Positions 8,366-17,246 of a stretch of DNA of 64,000 nucleotides are shown piece by piece; position 1 is the first letter of the stretch, and every line of letters begins with the position of its first letter. The translations under genes and the position numbers were made by a program. Source of the DNA: an uncultured Thiohalocapsa sp. (lineage in GTDB: Bacteria > Pseudomonadota > Gammaproteobacteria > Chromatiales > Chromatiaceae); the NCBI RefSeq assembly GCF_913063425.1, contig NZ_CAJXYK010000001.1, positions 1-64,000 on the forward strand, read 5' to 3'. Below the pieces are notes generated by a model. The model worked only from the letters and a program-made list of their open reading frames with translations. It was not told where the DNA came from and ran no database searches.

Positions 8366-9286
8366 TCAGGGGGCAGCGGTGTCGGTTGTCCAGGCCGGGT
8401 CCCAGCTCTGCACCAGGAAGCCCGCGCCCGTGGGGTCGTTCAGCATGGCTACGGCGCCGCCCAGGGGATTCTCCCGCGGCGCCACCAGCACCGCGCCCCC
8501 CAGGCGCTCGGCGGCGGCGGCGATGGTGTTCGGGTCCGCCACGCGCACATAGGCCATCCAGGTATCTTTGATGCCGTCCACCGGCTTGGGGCGGACGCCC
8601 ACCCGGGGCTTGCCCTCGGCGGACAGGTAGCGGTAGCCGCCCGGGGTCGCCGCACCGGGCGCGTACGCCGGCACCAGCTGCCGGTAGAAGGCGAGGGAAG
8701 CGTCCGCGTCCGAGCTCCAGATCTCGTTCCAGAGCCAGTCGCCGTCGTCCGGCCGGCGGTCCGGCGGGTCACCGGCACGGGCCTGGAGCAGCGTCAGCAC
8801 GGCGCCCTGCGGGTCCGCCACCACCGCGACCCGTCCGCGCTGGGGGATGTCCACGGGCGCCTGGAAGACCTGGCCACCGGCGGCGCGCAGGCTCGCCACG
8901 GCGGCCTCCAGGTCCGTCACCGACAGCACCGGTATCCAGCGCGACACATTGACGTCGGCGCGGATGCCGCGGCCGTCCACGAGGCCGCCGATGCCGCGCC
9001 CGCCATGCTCGATGACCGTGTAGGTCTGCCCGGCGCCCAGGTCCACGTCGCGGAAGCTCCAGCCGAACAGCCCGCCGTAGAAGCGCTTGGCGGCGACCGG
9101 GTCTTCCGTCAGCAGATCGTGCCAGACCACCTTGCCGGGCAGCCGCACGGCGCCTGCGCCATCGATGGGTGGAAAGCGCGCTGGGTCGACGCTGGTGCAG
9201 CCGGCGAGGCCGAGCAGGCCGACGAGGGCCGCGGCGGCAAGGACGGCAAGGCGCACGCCTGCGCCAGGGGTTTTGGCAGGGGACAT
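8366..9286 (-). CDS. Tandem VOC (glyoxalase-fold) lipoprotein
   Basis: A 306-residue protein with a signal peptide ending in the lipobox LAGC (cysteine near residue 29). Two vicinal-oxygen-chelate modules follow. The first starts KVVWHDLLTEDPVAAKRFYG with a GWSF..VD strand, and the second contains NEIWSSDADASLAFYRQLV and a C-terminal GAVAMLNDPTGAGF. This DP..A..FY..LFGW pattern is shared with glyoxalase/bleomycin-resistance-like VOC proteins. Anchoring at the membrane surface is unusual, since most such proteins are cytoplasmic. Its reaction is unknown. It is upstream of the small lipoprotein and divergent from the ADP-ribosylglycohydrolase. Confidence 0.8.
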   Translation of the reverse strand: MSPAKTPGAGVRLAVLAAAALVGLLGLAGCTSVDPARFPPIDGAGAVRLPGKVVWHDLLTEDPVAAKRFYGGLFGWSFRDVDLGAGQTYTVIEHGGRGIGGLVDGRGIRADVNVSRWIPVLSVTDLEAAVASLRAAGGQVFQAPVDIPQRGRVAVVADPQGAVLTLLQARAGDPPDRRPDDGDWLWNEIWSSDADASLAFYRQLVPAYAPGAATPGGYRYLSAEGKPRVGVRPKPVDGIKDTWMAYVRVADPNTIAAAAERLGGAVLVAPRENPLGGAVAMLNDPTGAGFLVQSWDPAWTTDTAAP

Positions 9287-9435
9287 TGCGTGGGGGTCTC
9301 CGTACAGGTTTCGGGTGCTGTCTCGGCTGCACGGTTGTACCAGTCGAGCGCGCGGCTGTCATCGGCGCCGGCGGCGCGCTATGGTCTGCGGCTGCGTTTT
9401 GTGGACAGCCTGTTGCAAAGATTTGGAGGCAGCGC

Positions 9436-10389
9436 ATGACGATCGAGACTGCCCGGCCGGCACCCTTCGCCCCCACTCGCTTCCGCGGCTGCCTGCTCGG
9501 CCTCGCCGCCGGCGATGCGCTGGGCACGACGTTGGAGTTCAAGGCGCCCGGCAGCTTCGCGCCGCTCACGGACATGGTCGGCGGCGGCCCCTTCCGGCTC
9601 GCCCCCGGGCAGTGGACGGACGACACCGCCATGGCGCTCTGCCTGGCGGAAAGCCTGATCGAGCGGGGCGGCTTCGATGCGGCGGACCAGATGCAGCGCT
9701 ACCTGCGCTGGCGGGATGCGGGGCGCCTCAGCAGCACCGGCCGCTGCTTCGACATCGGCAACACCGTAAGTGCCGCGCTGGCGCGCTTCGAGCACACCGG
9801 CGACCCCATGGCCGGCAGTGACCACCCCCGCAGCGCCGGCAACGGCAGCCTCATGCGCCTGGCGCCCGTGCCCATGCGCTGGGCGGCACAGCCCGCGGCG
9901 GCCATCGCCCGCGCCGCCGACATGTCCCGCACCACCCATGCCGCGCGCACCTGCATCGATGCCTGCCGGTACATGGCCGGGCTCATCGCCGGCGCGCTTC
10001 AGGGTGAGCCCAAGGCGCGGCTGCTGACGCCGCGCTTCAGCCCCGTGGCGGGCTTGTGGGACGCCCAGCCCCTGTGCCCGGAGGTGGATGCCGTTGCCGC
10101 GGGCTCGTACCGCATCAAGCACCCGCCCGCCATCCGCGGCACCGGCTATGTGGTGGACGCGCTGGAGGCGGCCCTCTGGGCCTTTGCGACCACCGACGAC
10201 TTCGCGCAGGGCGCGCTCGCGGCCGTCAACCTGGGCGACGACGCTGATACAACCGGGGCCGTCTACGGCCAGCTCGCCGGTGCCCATTACGGGGTGGAGG
10301 GCGTTCCGGCGCCGTGGCGGGAGCAGGTTGCGCTGCGGGAGATAATCCTCGACTTCGCCGACCGACTGGGTGCGGCCGCCGCTCGCTGA
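9436..10389 (+). CDS. ADP-ribosylglycohydrolase family protein
   Basis: A 317-residue hydrolase of the DraG/ARH family, which removes ADP-ribose from proteins or splits related glycosidic bonds using a di-Mg centre. The metal-binding motifs are visible: FRGCLLGLAAGDALG near residue 20, WTDDTAM at 60-66, and NLGDDADTTGAVYG near 265-278. GNGSLMRLAPV in the middle is also typical. The start at 9436 has a good ribosome-binding site, TGGAGG at 9424-9429. There is no dinitrogenase-reductase or ADP-ribosyltransferase gene nearby, so the substrate is open. Confidence 0.9.
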   Translation: MTIETARPAPFAPTRFRGCLLGLAAGDALGTTLEFKAPGSFAPLTDMVGGGPFRLAPGQWTDDTAMALCLAESLIERGGFDAADQMQRYLRWRDAGRLSSTGRCFDIGNTVSAALARFEHTGDPMAGSDHPRSAGNGSLMRLAPVPMRWAAQPAAAIARAADMSRTTHAARTCIDACRYMAGLIAGALQGEPKARLLTPRFSPVAGLWDAQPLCPEVDAVAAGSYRIKHPPAIRGTGYVVDALEAALWAFATTDDFAQGALAAVNLGDDADTTGAVYGQLAGAHYGVEGVPAPWREQVALREIILDFADRLGAAAAR

Positions 10390-10444
10390 GGCCGCGGGTC
10401 GCGGTCCGCAGCCAACGCGGCGTCTGGTCAGGCCGACGAGCTTC

Positions 10445-10518
10445 TATACTTGGCGTAAGGGAAAGCACTCAGACCTGTGCCACGGAATCACAGGGCGCGG
10501 GAGTCAACGATGGGCTGA
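10445..10518 (+). promoter_or_regulatory. -10-like box, RBS and orphan ATG ahead of the truncated GGDEF gene
   Basis: A -10-like TATACT at 10445-10450 is followed by GGGAG at 10499-10503, correctly spaced from an ATG at 10510. That ATG reads only ATG-GGC-TGA and stops at 10518. The sensor/GGDEF coding frame resumes immediately downstream in another frame. The simplest reading is that promoter, ribosome-binding site and start codon of the original gene survive while its N-terminal coding part was deleted. No good -35 box is visible. Confidence 0.4.
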
Positions 10519-10522
10519 CGCG

Positions 10523-11770
10523 GTGTCACCGGTCATCGCGGCCAGCAACTGGGCCGATACCGACAGCTTCATCGGCCAGAACTATGCACGTCGGCCCTAC
10601 TTCCAGGCAGCACTCGCCGGCGAGACCGGGCGGTTCGTCGGCATCGGGCTCACCTCCGGCGAGCTCGGCTACTATCTCGCGCGGCCCGTGACCAAGGATG
10701 GGGTCCTGCTTGGGGTCATCGCCGTCAAGCTGAGCCTCGAGGCGCTGCAGGACGCCCTGGCCGCCGGCGGCCGCGAGCGGCGCCGCAGCCGACCGGGTGC
10801 CACCGGGTCGGAGATGCTGGTGGCGGACGCGCACGGGGTGATCTTTGCGAGCTCCGAGCCTGCGTGGCGCTTCCGCAGCCTGGCGCCGCTCGCCGCCGAC
10901 ACCCGCGTCGAGCTGGCGCGCAGCCGGGCCTATGCCGATAGGCGGCTCGACCCCCTCGATGCCGAGCCGCTGCAACGGCTCGGGCCGGGCGCGCGGCTGC
11001 TGGCGTTCCCGGAAGGTGGCCGTTATCTCGCCGTGACGGAGACCCTGCCGGAGATCGGCTGGCGCATCGCGGTGCTGACGCCCCTGGCGGACTTCGGCCA
11101 CACCGTCCGGCTGCATGCCCTGCTCGGGCTGCTGCTCGGGCTGCTCGCGGTGGCGGCGGGGCTGCTGCTGCTGCTGCGCGAGCTGTATCAGCGCCGGGTG
11201 GTGGAAGCGGCCATCCGCGACCCGCTGACCGGGCTCTACAGCCGCATGTACATGAACGAGACGCTGCCGCGCCTGGTGGCCCGCCACAACCAGGACCCGG
11301 CCGCGGCCTTCGGCGTCGTCATCCTGGACGTGGACCTGTTCAAGCAGGTGAACGACCGTCACGGTCACTTCGCCGGCGACCGGGTGCTTGCGGAGCTGGG
11401 TGCCCTCATCCGCGCCCAGTGCGGGGAGACGGACATCGCCGTGCGCCTGGGCGGCGAGGAGCTGGCCCTCTTCCACCCGCACAGCAGGCCCGGCGAGACC
11501 CTGCGCCTCGCCGAGCGCCTGCGCATCGTGGCGCAGCGGCACGCGGTGCACTGGGAGGGGCACGACATCGCCGTCACCCTGAGCGGCGGCGTCGCCGAGC
11601 ACCGCCGGGGCGAGACCCTGGTGGCGCTGCTGCAGCGGGCCGACCAAGCCCTGTATCAGGCCAAGCGCACCGGTCGCAACCGCATCATCGATGCCGATCC
11701 GCCGACCCAGGGTGGGCTGCCGCCCGGGCTCTGTGCGCAGCTGGCGCAGACGCAGGGTGCAGCACAGTAG
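10523..11770 (+). CDS. Diguanylate cyclase with truncated DctB-like Cache sensor
   Basis: The protein ends in a full GGDEF domain (DPLTGLYSR, then DVDLFKQVNDRHGHFAGD, then GGEEL at about residues 310-314), so it should make cyclic di-GMP. A single hydrophobic helix (LHALLGLLLGLLAVAAGLLLLL) precedes it. Before that is the second half of a DctB-like periplasmic Cache domain: AASNWADTDSF, YARRPYF and GYYLARPV. The first membrane helix and the first half of the sensor are missing. The frame is open back to 10370 but nothing upstream of AASNW is homologous. I put the start at GTG 10523 provisionally; without the first helix the topology would be wrong, so this is probably a decaying gene. Confidence 0.7.
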   Translation: MSPVIAASNWADTDSFIGQNYARRPYFQAALAGETGRFVGIGLTSGELGYYLARPVTKDGVLLGVIAVKLSLEALQDALAAGGRERRRSRPGATGSEMLVADAHGVIFASSEPAWRFRSLAPLAADTRVELARSRAYADRRLDPLDAEPLQRLGPGARLLAFPEGGRYLAVTETLPEIGWRIAVLTPLADFGHTVRLHALLGLLLGLLAVAAGLLLLLRELYQRRVVEAAIRDPLTGLYSRMYMNETLPRLVARHNQDPAAAFGVVILDVDLFKQVNDRHGHFAGDRVLAELGALIRAQCGETDIAVRLGGEELALFHPHSRPGETLRLAERLRIVAQRHAVHWEGHDIAVTLSGGVAEHRRGETLVALLQRADQALYQAKRTGRNRIIDADPPTQGGLPPGLCAQLAQTQGAAQ

Positions 11771-11809
11771 CGGCGGCGCAGGCCCTGCCGGCGAGCTGGC
11801 GTCGTACCG

Positions 11810-14362
11810 TCATCGAAGATGCCGCTTGAGCCCACCCCTGACCGCCGGTGACGCCGCCGGGTCCTCGGGCCAGTGGTGCTTGGGATAGCGCCCGCGCATC
11901 TCTTTGCGGACCTCTGCGTAGGCGCCGCGCCAAAAGCCCGCGAGGTCGCGGGTCACCTGCAGCGGCCGACCGGCCGGGGAGAGCAGGTGCAGGGTGAGCG
12001 GCTGGCGGCCGTGCCAGATGTCCGGGGTGTCGGCGGCGCCGAAGAGCTCCTGCATGGGCGCCCTGAGCACGGGCTCGCCGGAGGCGTCTGTGTAGTCGAT
12101 GGGGCGCTCGGTACCGGCGGGCGTTGCCAGCCTGAGCGGCGCCAGTACGTCCAGGCGCCGGGCGCGCTCCCAGCCGAGCAGGCCGCGCAGCACCTCGACC
12201 AGGTCCAGGGCGCGGGCGTCGGCGAGGCGCGTCTTGCCCATGAGCCAGGGGCGCAGCCAGGCCGCCGGGTCGGCGGCGAGGGCGCTGTCGGACAGGTCCG
12301 GCCAGTCGCCGTCCGGCTCCAGCCGCCTGGCCAGTGCCGCCCGGGCCTGGAGCTGGCGCGCCGCCGGGGTCCAGCTCAGGTGCGTCGTCAGGTCCCGCGT
12401 CACCGCGGCGAGCAGCAGGTCCAGCGCCCTTTCGCTGTCGGTGATGGTGGTGGGCTGGGAGGCCAGCACCAGGGCGCCGAGGCGGGTCTCGCGGCGGGCG
12501 CTGACCGCCGCGCGGGCCGGGTCCCAGTCCAGCCGCTCACCGGCGTCGATGGCGTGCGCGAACAGCGTGTCGATCTCGGTGCGCTCGATGGGCAGCGCGG
12601 CGCGGATGCGGTGGTCGCCGCTGGCGGCGTCCAGGTCGGCGATCACCAGGTAGTCCGCGGCGGCCAGCGGATCATCCGGCGGCAGTGCCGCGCCGGCGGC
12701 ATTGCTGAGCAGGAAGCGCCCGTCGCGACCGCGGTTCTGCGCGATGCGGTCCGGGTAGGCCAGGGCCAGAAGGGCGGCGGCGGAGGTGGCCGCATCGATG
12801 GTCCCGGACTGGGACTTGGCCGGGTCCGTCACCAGGCGCCCGAGCTGGGCCGCCGCCCGGTCCACCGCCGCGAGCCGGCGGCCGTCAAAGCCGGCGGTGG
12901 CCTGCGTCTGCCGCGCCTTGTCCCGATGGGCCGCCAGTGCCGCCAGCCGCGGTGCGAGGTCCACGGGCCGCGGCAGGGCATCGCCGCCGCGCCAGGGGTC
13001 ACGCTCCGAGAGCAGGGCCGCGAGGTCGCACGCGAGTGCTCGCGCACTGCGCGGTGCGCGGCAAAGCATGGCCGCGAGCCTGGGGTGGGTCGGCAGCGCC
13101 GCCATGCGCCGCCCGAGGGGGGTGATGGTGCCGCTGCCATCGAGTGCGCCCAGCTGCTTCAGCAGGCCGGCGCCGTGCGCCCAGGCCGCCGCCGGCGGCG
13201 GGTCCAGCCAGCACAGGTCATTGGGGTCTGACACGCCCCAGAGGGCCAGCTCCAGCACCAGTGGCGCCAGGTCGGCATCCAGGATCTCCGCCGGGCGCTG
13301 TGCGGGACGGCGGCGGTGCTCGGCCTCCGTCCACAGCCGAATGCAGTGGCCGGGGCCGAGCCGCCCGGCGCGCCCGGCCCGCTGCTCGGCGGAGGCCTGG
13401 GCGATGGGCTGGGTCACCAGCCGCGTCATGCCGGGGCCGGGCTCGAAGCGCGGCTTGCGGGTGAGGCCCGAATCCACCACCACGCCGATGCCCTCGATGG
13501 TGAGGGAGGTCTCGGCGAGGTCCGTGGCCAGCACCACCCGGCGCAGGCCACCCGGTGCTGCATCAGGTGCAGGGCGCAGCGCCCGCTCCTGCTCGGCGAG
13601 GGAGAGGCTGCCGTGCAGCGGCAAGACCTCCACGCCCGGCGGGTCGCTCAGGTCCGCGGCGACCCGGTTGATCTCGCCGACGCCGGGCAGAAAGCACAGC
13701 ACGTCGCCCGGATGCTCCCTGAGCGCGGAGCGGACGGCGGGCGCCATGGCGGCGATGCTGTCCCGGGGGGTGCGCTCCAGGTGCCGGATGCTCACGGGAT
13801 GGCTGCGTCCTGTGCCCCGGATCACGGGCACCGGGCCGGCGGCGCCTCCGAGCAGCGCTGCAAGGCCGCCGGCATCCAGCGTCGCGGACATCACCAGGAT
13901 GCGCAGGTCCTCGCGCAGCGCCGCGGCGTCCAGCGCCAGCGCAAGGCCCAGGTCGGCCTGCAGGCTGCGCTCGTGGAATTCGTCGAAGATCAGGAGCCCG
14001 ATGCCGGCGAGCTCCGGGTCCGCCTGGATGCGGCGGGTGAGGATGCCCTCCGTGACCACCTGAATGCGGGTTGCGGGGCCGATGCGCCGCTCGAAGCGCA
14101 CCTGAAAGCCGATGGTGTCGCCCACGGACTCGCCGCGCACCGCGGCCATGTGCGCCGCGGCCATGCGTGCGGCGGGGCGCCGCGGCTCCAGCATCAGGAT
14201 GGCCGGCTCGCTGAGCCAGGTCGCGTCCAGCAGCGCGGGTGGCACGCGCGTGGTCTTGCCGGAGCCGGTGGGGGCGGTGAGCACCGCATGCCCGGCGGCG
14301 AGGGCCGCGTGCAGCGCCGGCAGTACCGGGTCGATGGGCAGCGGTTGCTTCGCGGGAGACAT
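11810..14362 (-). CDS. hrpB: ATP-dependent helicase HrpB
   Basis: An 850-residue DExH-box helicase of the HrpA/HrpB group. Walker A is APTGSGKTT at residues 30-38, the DEAH-type box is DEFH at about 127-130 and motif III is SATLDA. Motif VI (QRAGRAGRLGPG) lies in the second RecA-like domain, followed by the HA2/ratchet region and the HrpB-specific C-terminal domain ending PKHHWPEDP. The length matches the family (about 800-850). The cellular role of HrpB is poorly defined; an RNA-related function is generally assumed. It is convergent with the GGDEF gene and 77 bases downstream of mltD on the same strand. Confidence 0.93.
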   Translation of the reverse strand: MSPAKQPLPIDPVLPALHAALAAGHAVLTAPTGSGKTTRVPPALLDATWLSEPAILMLEPRRPAARMAAAHMAAVRGESVGDTIGFQVRFERRIGPATRIQVVTEGILTRRIQADPELAGIGLLIFDEFHERSLQADLGLALALDAAALREDLRILVMSATLDAGGLAALLGGAAGPVPVIRGTGRSHPVSIRHLERTPRDSIAAMAPAVRSALREHPGDVLCFLPGVGEINRVAADLSDPPGVEVLPLHGSLSLAEQERALRPAPDAAPGGLRRVVLATDLAETSLTIEGIGVVVDSGLTRKPRFEPGPGMTRLVTQPIAQASAEQRAGRAGRLGPGHCIRLWTEAEHRRRPAQRPAEILDADLAPLVLELALWGVSDPNDLCWLDPPPAAAWAHGAGLLKQLGALDGSGTITPLGRRMAALPTHPRLAAMLCRAPRSARALACDLAALLSERDPWRGGDALPRPVDLAPRLAALAAHRDKARQTQATAGFDGRRLAAVDRAAAQLGRLVTDPAKSQSGTIDAATSAAALLALAYPDRIAQNRGRDGRFLLSNAAGAALPPDDPLAAADYLVIADLDAASGDHRIRAALPIERTEIDTLFAHAIDAGERLDWDPARAAVSARRETRLGALVLASQPTTITDSERALDLLLAAVTRDLTTHLSWTPAARQLQARAALARRLEPDGDWPDLSDSALAADPAAWLRPWLMGKTRLADARALDLVEVLRGLLGWERARRLDVLAPLRLATPAGTERPIDYTDASGEPVLRAPMQELFGAADTPDIWHGRQPLTLHLLSPAGRPLQVTRDLAGFWRGAYAEVRKEMRGRYPKHHWPEDPAASPAVRGGLKRHLR

Positions 14363-14439
14363 CGGCCCGGATCAGGTGCCGGCGCCCGACACTGCCCGGC
14401 CGGGCCGACGGCACCGCAGCCGCCGCAGAAACGCGCCGA

Positions 14440-15606
14440 TCAGCTGTCTCCGGGGCGGCTCCGGCGCCCGTCGGCGACACTCGGCCCGCCGAGCTTGCCG
14501 GCCTTGGCCAATGCCCGGCGCAGCTTGTCGCCATTGCCCACGGGCACCAGCAGCCGGTGTGGGCCATGCGTGGGCGTGCGGCCGAGCTTGAGGCCCGGGT
14601 TCAGGTCCTTCAGCGTCTGCGTCGAGACGCCGGCGTGGCGCGCCGCCTCGTGCAGGTGAATACTGCGGCTGGCGTACACTACCTCCAGCGCCGGGCCGTT
14701 CGGCAGCTTCGGCAGGCGCATGCCGTAGCGCTCCGGCTGCTCCACCAGGGCCAGCACGGCCAGCAGCTTGGGCACGTAGTTCTCGGTCTCTGCGGGCAGG
14801 GCGTGCAGCGCCCAGAAGTCCCGGGAGCCGTGGGTGCGCATGGCCCGCCGCACGCAGCCCGGGCCGCAGTTGTAGGAGGCCAGCGCCAGGGCCCAGTCGC
14901 CGCCCATCTCGTCATAGAGCTGCTTCAGGTAGCGGATGGCGCCGCGGGTGGAGGCCAGCACATCGTTGCGGCCGTCGTAGGCGCCGGTTTGCAGGAGCCC
15001 CATCTCGCGGCCGGTGTAGGGCATGAACTGCCACATGCCGGAGGCGCTCTTCGGCGACACGGCGCGGGGGTTGTAGCGGCTTTCCACCTCCGGCAGCAGG
15101 GCCAGGGCCGTGGGCATCCGGGCGCGCTCCAGCTCCTCGACGATCAGATGCAGGTAGGGACGCGCGCGGCGGTTGAGGTCGGTAAGATAGGCGGGATTGC
15201 TGGCCATGCGCCGCACCGCGCGCTCCACCCGCGGGTGGTGACTGATGCCGAGACTCGGCCCGCGGCGGATGCGCTCCCAGAGATCGTCGCCATTGTAGGC
15301 GGCGGTGCGGCCGCCGCGGCCCATCACCGTGACATCCGCGGCCGGGCGCACATAGCCGTACTCCAGGGCGGACACCGAGCGTGACTCGACACCCCGGGCC
15401 GGCCCGCCCTCTGGACTGGACGCGCAGCCCGGCAGCAGGCAGGCCAGGGCCGGCACCAGCAACAGCAGCACAGGCGCGAGCGTGCGACGGCGGGGATGAG
15501 CAGGGCCGCGGGCCGGGCGGGCGCTGTGCCGGTGGATGGCGCGTTGCCCGGGTGCGGCGGGCTCAGACTGCCCGGCGTCGATCGGATTCGGTTTCAGTGG
15601 CAGCAT
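14440..15606 (-). CDS. mltD: Membrane-bound lytic murein transglycosylase D (MltD-like)
   Basis: A 388-residue lipoprotein that cleaves the glycan strands of peptidoglycan, giving 1,6-anhydro ends. The signal sequence ends in the lipobox LLPGC. The SLT catalytic domain has the glutamate in LLPEVESRYNPRA and the downstream motifs SASGMWQFMPYTGREMGL and ALASYNCGPG. A single LysM-like repeat near the C-terminus (SIHLHEAARHAGVSTQTLKD..N) would bind glycan; E. coli MltD has two. In many gammaproteobacteria mltD is followed by gloB and faces a methyltransferase-rnhA pair; here gloB is absent and the methyltransferase follows directly. Confidence 0.88.
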   Translation of the reverse strand: MLPLKPNPIDAGQSEPAAPGQRAIHRHSARPARGPAHPRRRTLAPVLLLLVPALACLLPGCASSPEGGPARGVESRSVSALEYGYVRPAADVTVMGRGGRTAAYNGDDLWERIRRGPSLGISHHPRVERAVRRMASNPAYLTDLNRRARPYLHLIVEELERARMPTALALLPEVESRYNPRAVSPKSASGMWQFMPYTGREMGLLQTGAYDGRNDVLASTRGAIRYLKQLYDEMGGDWALALASYNCGPGCVRRAMRTHGSRDFWALHALPAETENYVPKLLAVLALVEQPERYGMRLPKLPNGPALEVVYASRSIHLHEAARHAGVSTQTLKDLNPGLKLGRTPTHGPHRLLVPVGNGDKLRRALAKAGKLGGPSVADGRRSRPGDS

Positions 15607-15790
15607 GGCGAATACGTGATCGGCGTGAGAGGTTGGTGTTGTTAGTCATTGTTTTTAGGCGATCCATAGGATACGGGATTTCCCTGAGTATTGCCATGCC
15701 CAAAAACCACGGCACAGCGCCGGTCGTCGCCCGTCGGCGGCGGCCCATGCTGCCGAGCTTCCCAAGTCCGACGGCGTCCGGGTCTGCCAC

Positions 15791-16567
15791 ATGAGGTTCT
15801 GTCCGAGGCACCCAGCCGACCCGCTGACCACGCTCGGCCATTGGTATCGGACCCCACTCGGGCGCTACGTCGCCCATGCGGAGGCGGTCTGTCTGGAGCG
15901 CCTCCTGGCCGACAGCTTCGGCCACTACCTGGTGCAGCTCGGCGCGCAGGAGCAGTTCGCCGACGCCATCGCCACCTGCCGCATCCGCCAGCGCGTGGTG
16001 CTGGGGGAGGGCGTGGATGCCGGCGTCGCCGACGGCGCCGGCATCCGCGCGCTGCCGCAGGCGCTGCCGATCGAGTCCGCGAGCGTGGACGCCGTGGTGC
16101 TGCCGCACACCCTGGACTTCATCGCCGAGGCCCCGGACGTGCTGCGCGAGGTGGAGCGGGTGCTCATTCCGGAAGGGCGCCTGATCCTGTTCTGCTTCAA
16201 TCCGCTCAGCACCTGGGGGCTCACGCGCTGGTGGCCGCGCCGCGGCGGTCGGCGCCGCGTGCCCTGGTGCGGGGCGCAGCTGACGCCCTTTCGCATCGGC
16301 GACTGGCTGCGCCTGCTGGGCTTCACGCAGGAGACCCGGGAGATGCTGGTGTTTCGCCCGCCGCTGGGCCGGGCGCAGTCGCCGCGGCTCGACTGGCTGG
16401 AGACAACGGGAGCACAGTGGTGGCCGGTGCTGGGCGGCGTGTTCGCGGTGCGGGCGGTGAAGCGCGTCCCTGCGCGCACGCCGCTGCGGCCGGCCTGGAC
16501 CACGCCGCCGGCGCTGCTGCCCGGGCGCCCGGCGGAGCCCACGGTGAGGCGCGCGCGCGATGGCTGA
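15791..16567 (+). CDS. SAM-dependent methyltransferase (YafS-like)
   Basis: A 258-residue class I methyltransferase-like protein in the position of yafS, between mltD and rnhA. Motif I is degenerate ([10 protein letters not shown]), but the later motifs are clear: [35 protein letters not shown] and FNPLSTWG, which is shared with YafS-type proteins. The substrate is unknown. The gene overlaps rnhA by 8 bases and is probably co-transcribed with it. The 184-base gap upstream, which it shares with mltD, is comparatively AT-rich and should hold both promoters. Confidence 0.8.
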   Translation: MRFCPRHPADPLTTLGHWYRTPLGRYVAHAEAVCLERLLADSFGHYLVQLGAQEQFADAIATCRIRQRVVLGEGVDAGVADGAGIRALPQALPIESASVDAVVLPHTLDFIAEAPDVLREVERVLIPEGRLILFCFNPLSTWGLTRWWPRRGGRRRVPWCGAQLTPFRIGDWLRLLGFTQETREMLVFRPPLGRAQSPRLDWLETTGAQWWPVLGGVFAVRAVKRVPARTPLRPAWTTPPALLPGRPAEPTVRRARDG

Positions 16568-17096
16568 GCGGATTGGGGCTCAGGGCGGAGGGGCGCGGCG
16601 CGGCGGGGCTGAGACGCAGTCGGCTGACGCCAAGACAGCCGGGGCTGCATCGGCGCCCGTGGAGATCTACACGGACGGTGCCTGCAAGGGCAACCCGGGT
16701 CCCGGCGGCTGGGGTGCCCTGTTGCGCTGGGGCGCGCACGAAAAGGAGCTCTGCGGCGGCGAGGCCGAGACCACCAACAACCGCATGGAGCTCATGGCCG
16801 TCATCCAGGCCCTGGAGGCGCTGACGCGGCCGGCGTCGGTGGTGATACACGTGGACTCGCGCTACGTACAGGACGGCGTGGAGCGCTGGATGCCGCGCTG
16901 GAAGCGCAACGGCTGGCAGACCCGCGAGCGCAGGCCCGTCAAGAATCAGGACCTGTGGACACGGCTCGACAGGGCGCTGGCCCGCCACCAGGTTCGTTGG
17001 CGCTGGATCAAGGGCCACAGCGGCCATCCCGACAACGAGCGCGCCGACCGCCTGGCCAACAAGGGCATCCCGAAGCGCCGTTCGGCACAGCGCTGA
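16560..17096 (+). CDS. rnhA: Ribonuclease HI
   Basis: A 178-residue RNase HI that cuts the RNA strand of RNA-DNA hybrids. All catalytic residues are visible: Asp39 in [14 protein letters not shown], Glu77 in NNRMELMA, Asp99 in VDSRY and Asp163 in DNERAD, with His153 in KGHSGH. There is a non-conserved N-terminal extension of about 33 residues rich in Gly and Ala, so an internal start is possible, although no better ATG lies near the conserved part. dnaQ, the usual next gene, is not here. Confidence 0.95.
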   Translation: MAERIGAQGGGARRGGAETQSADAKTAGAASAPVEIYTDGACKGNPGPGGWGALLRWGAHEKELCGGEAETTNNRMELMAVIQALEALTRPASVVIHVDSRYVQDGVERWMPRWKRNGWQTRERRPVKNQDLWTRLDRALARHQVRWRWIKGHSGHPDNERADRLANKGIPKRRSAQR

Positions 17097-17246
17097 TCCG
17101 CCGCGGCAGCCGGGACTGCGGCGGCGTCTGGCGGGGGTCTGCGGAGCTGATACCATAGCCGGCCGCTCGGGCATCGCTGTGCGGCGGCCGGCCGCTGCCG
17201 GCGCCCCGCAGGCTCCGTCCGTCTCACGTCAGCAGAGGTTTCCGAC

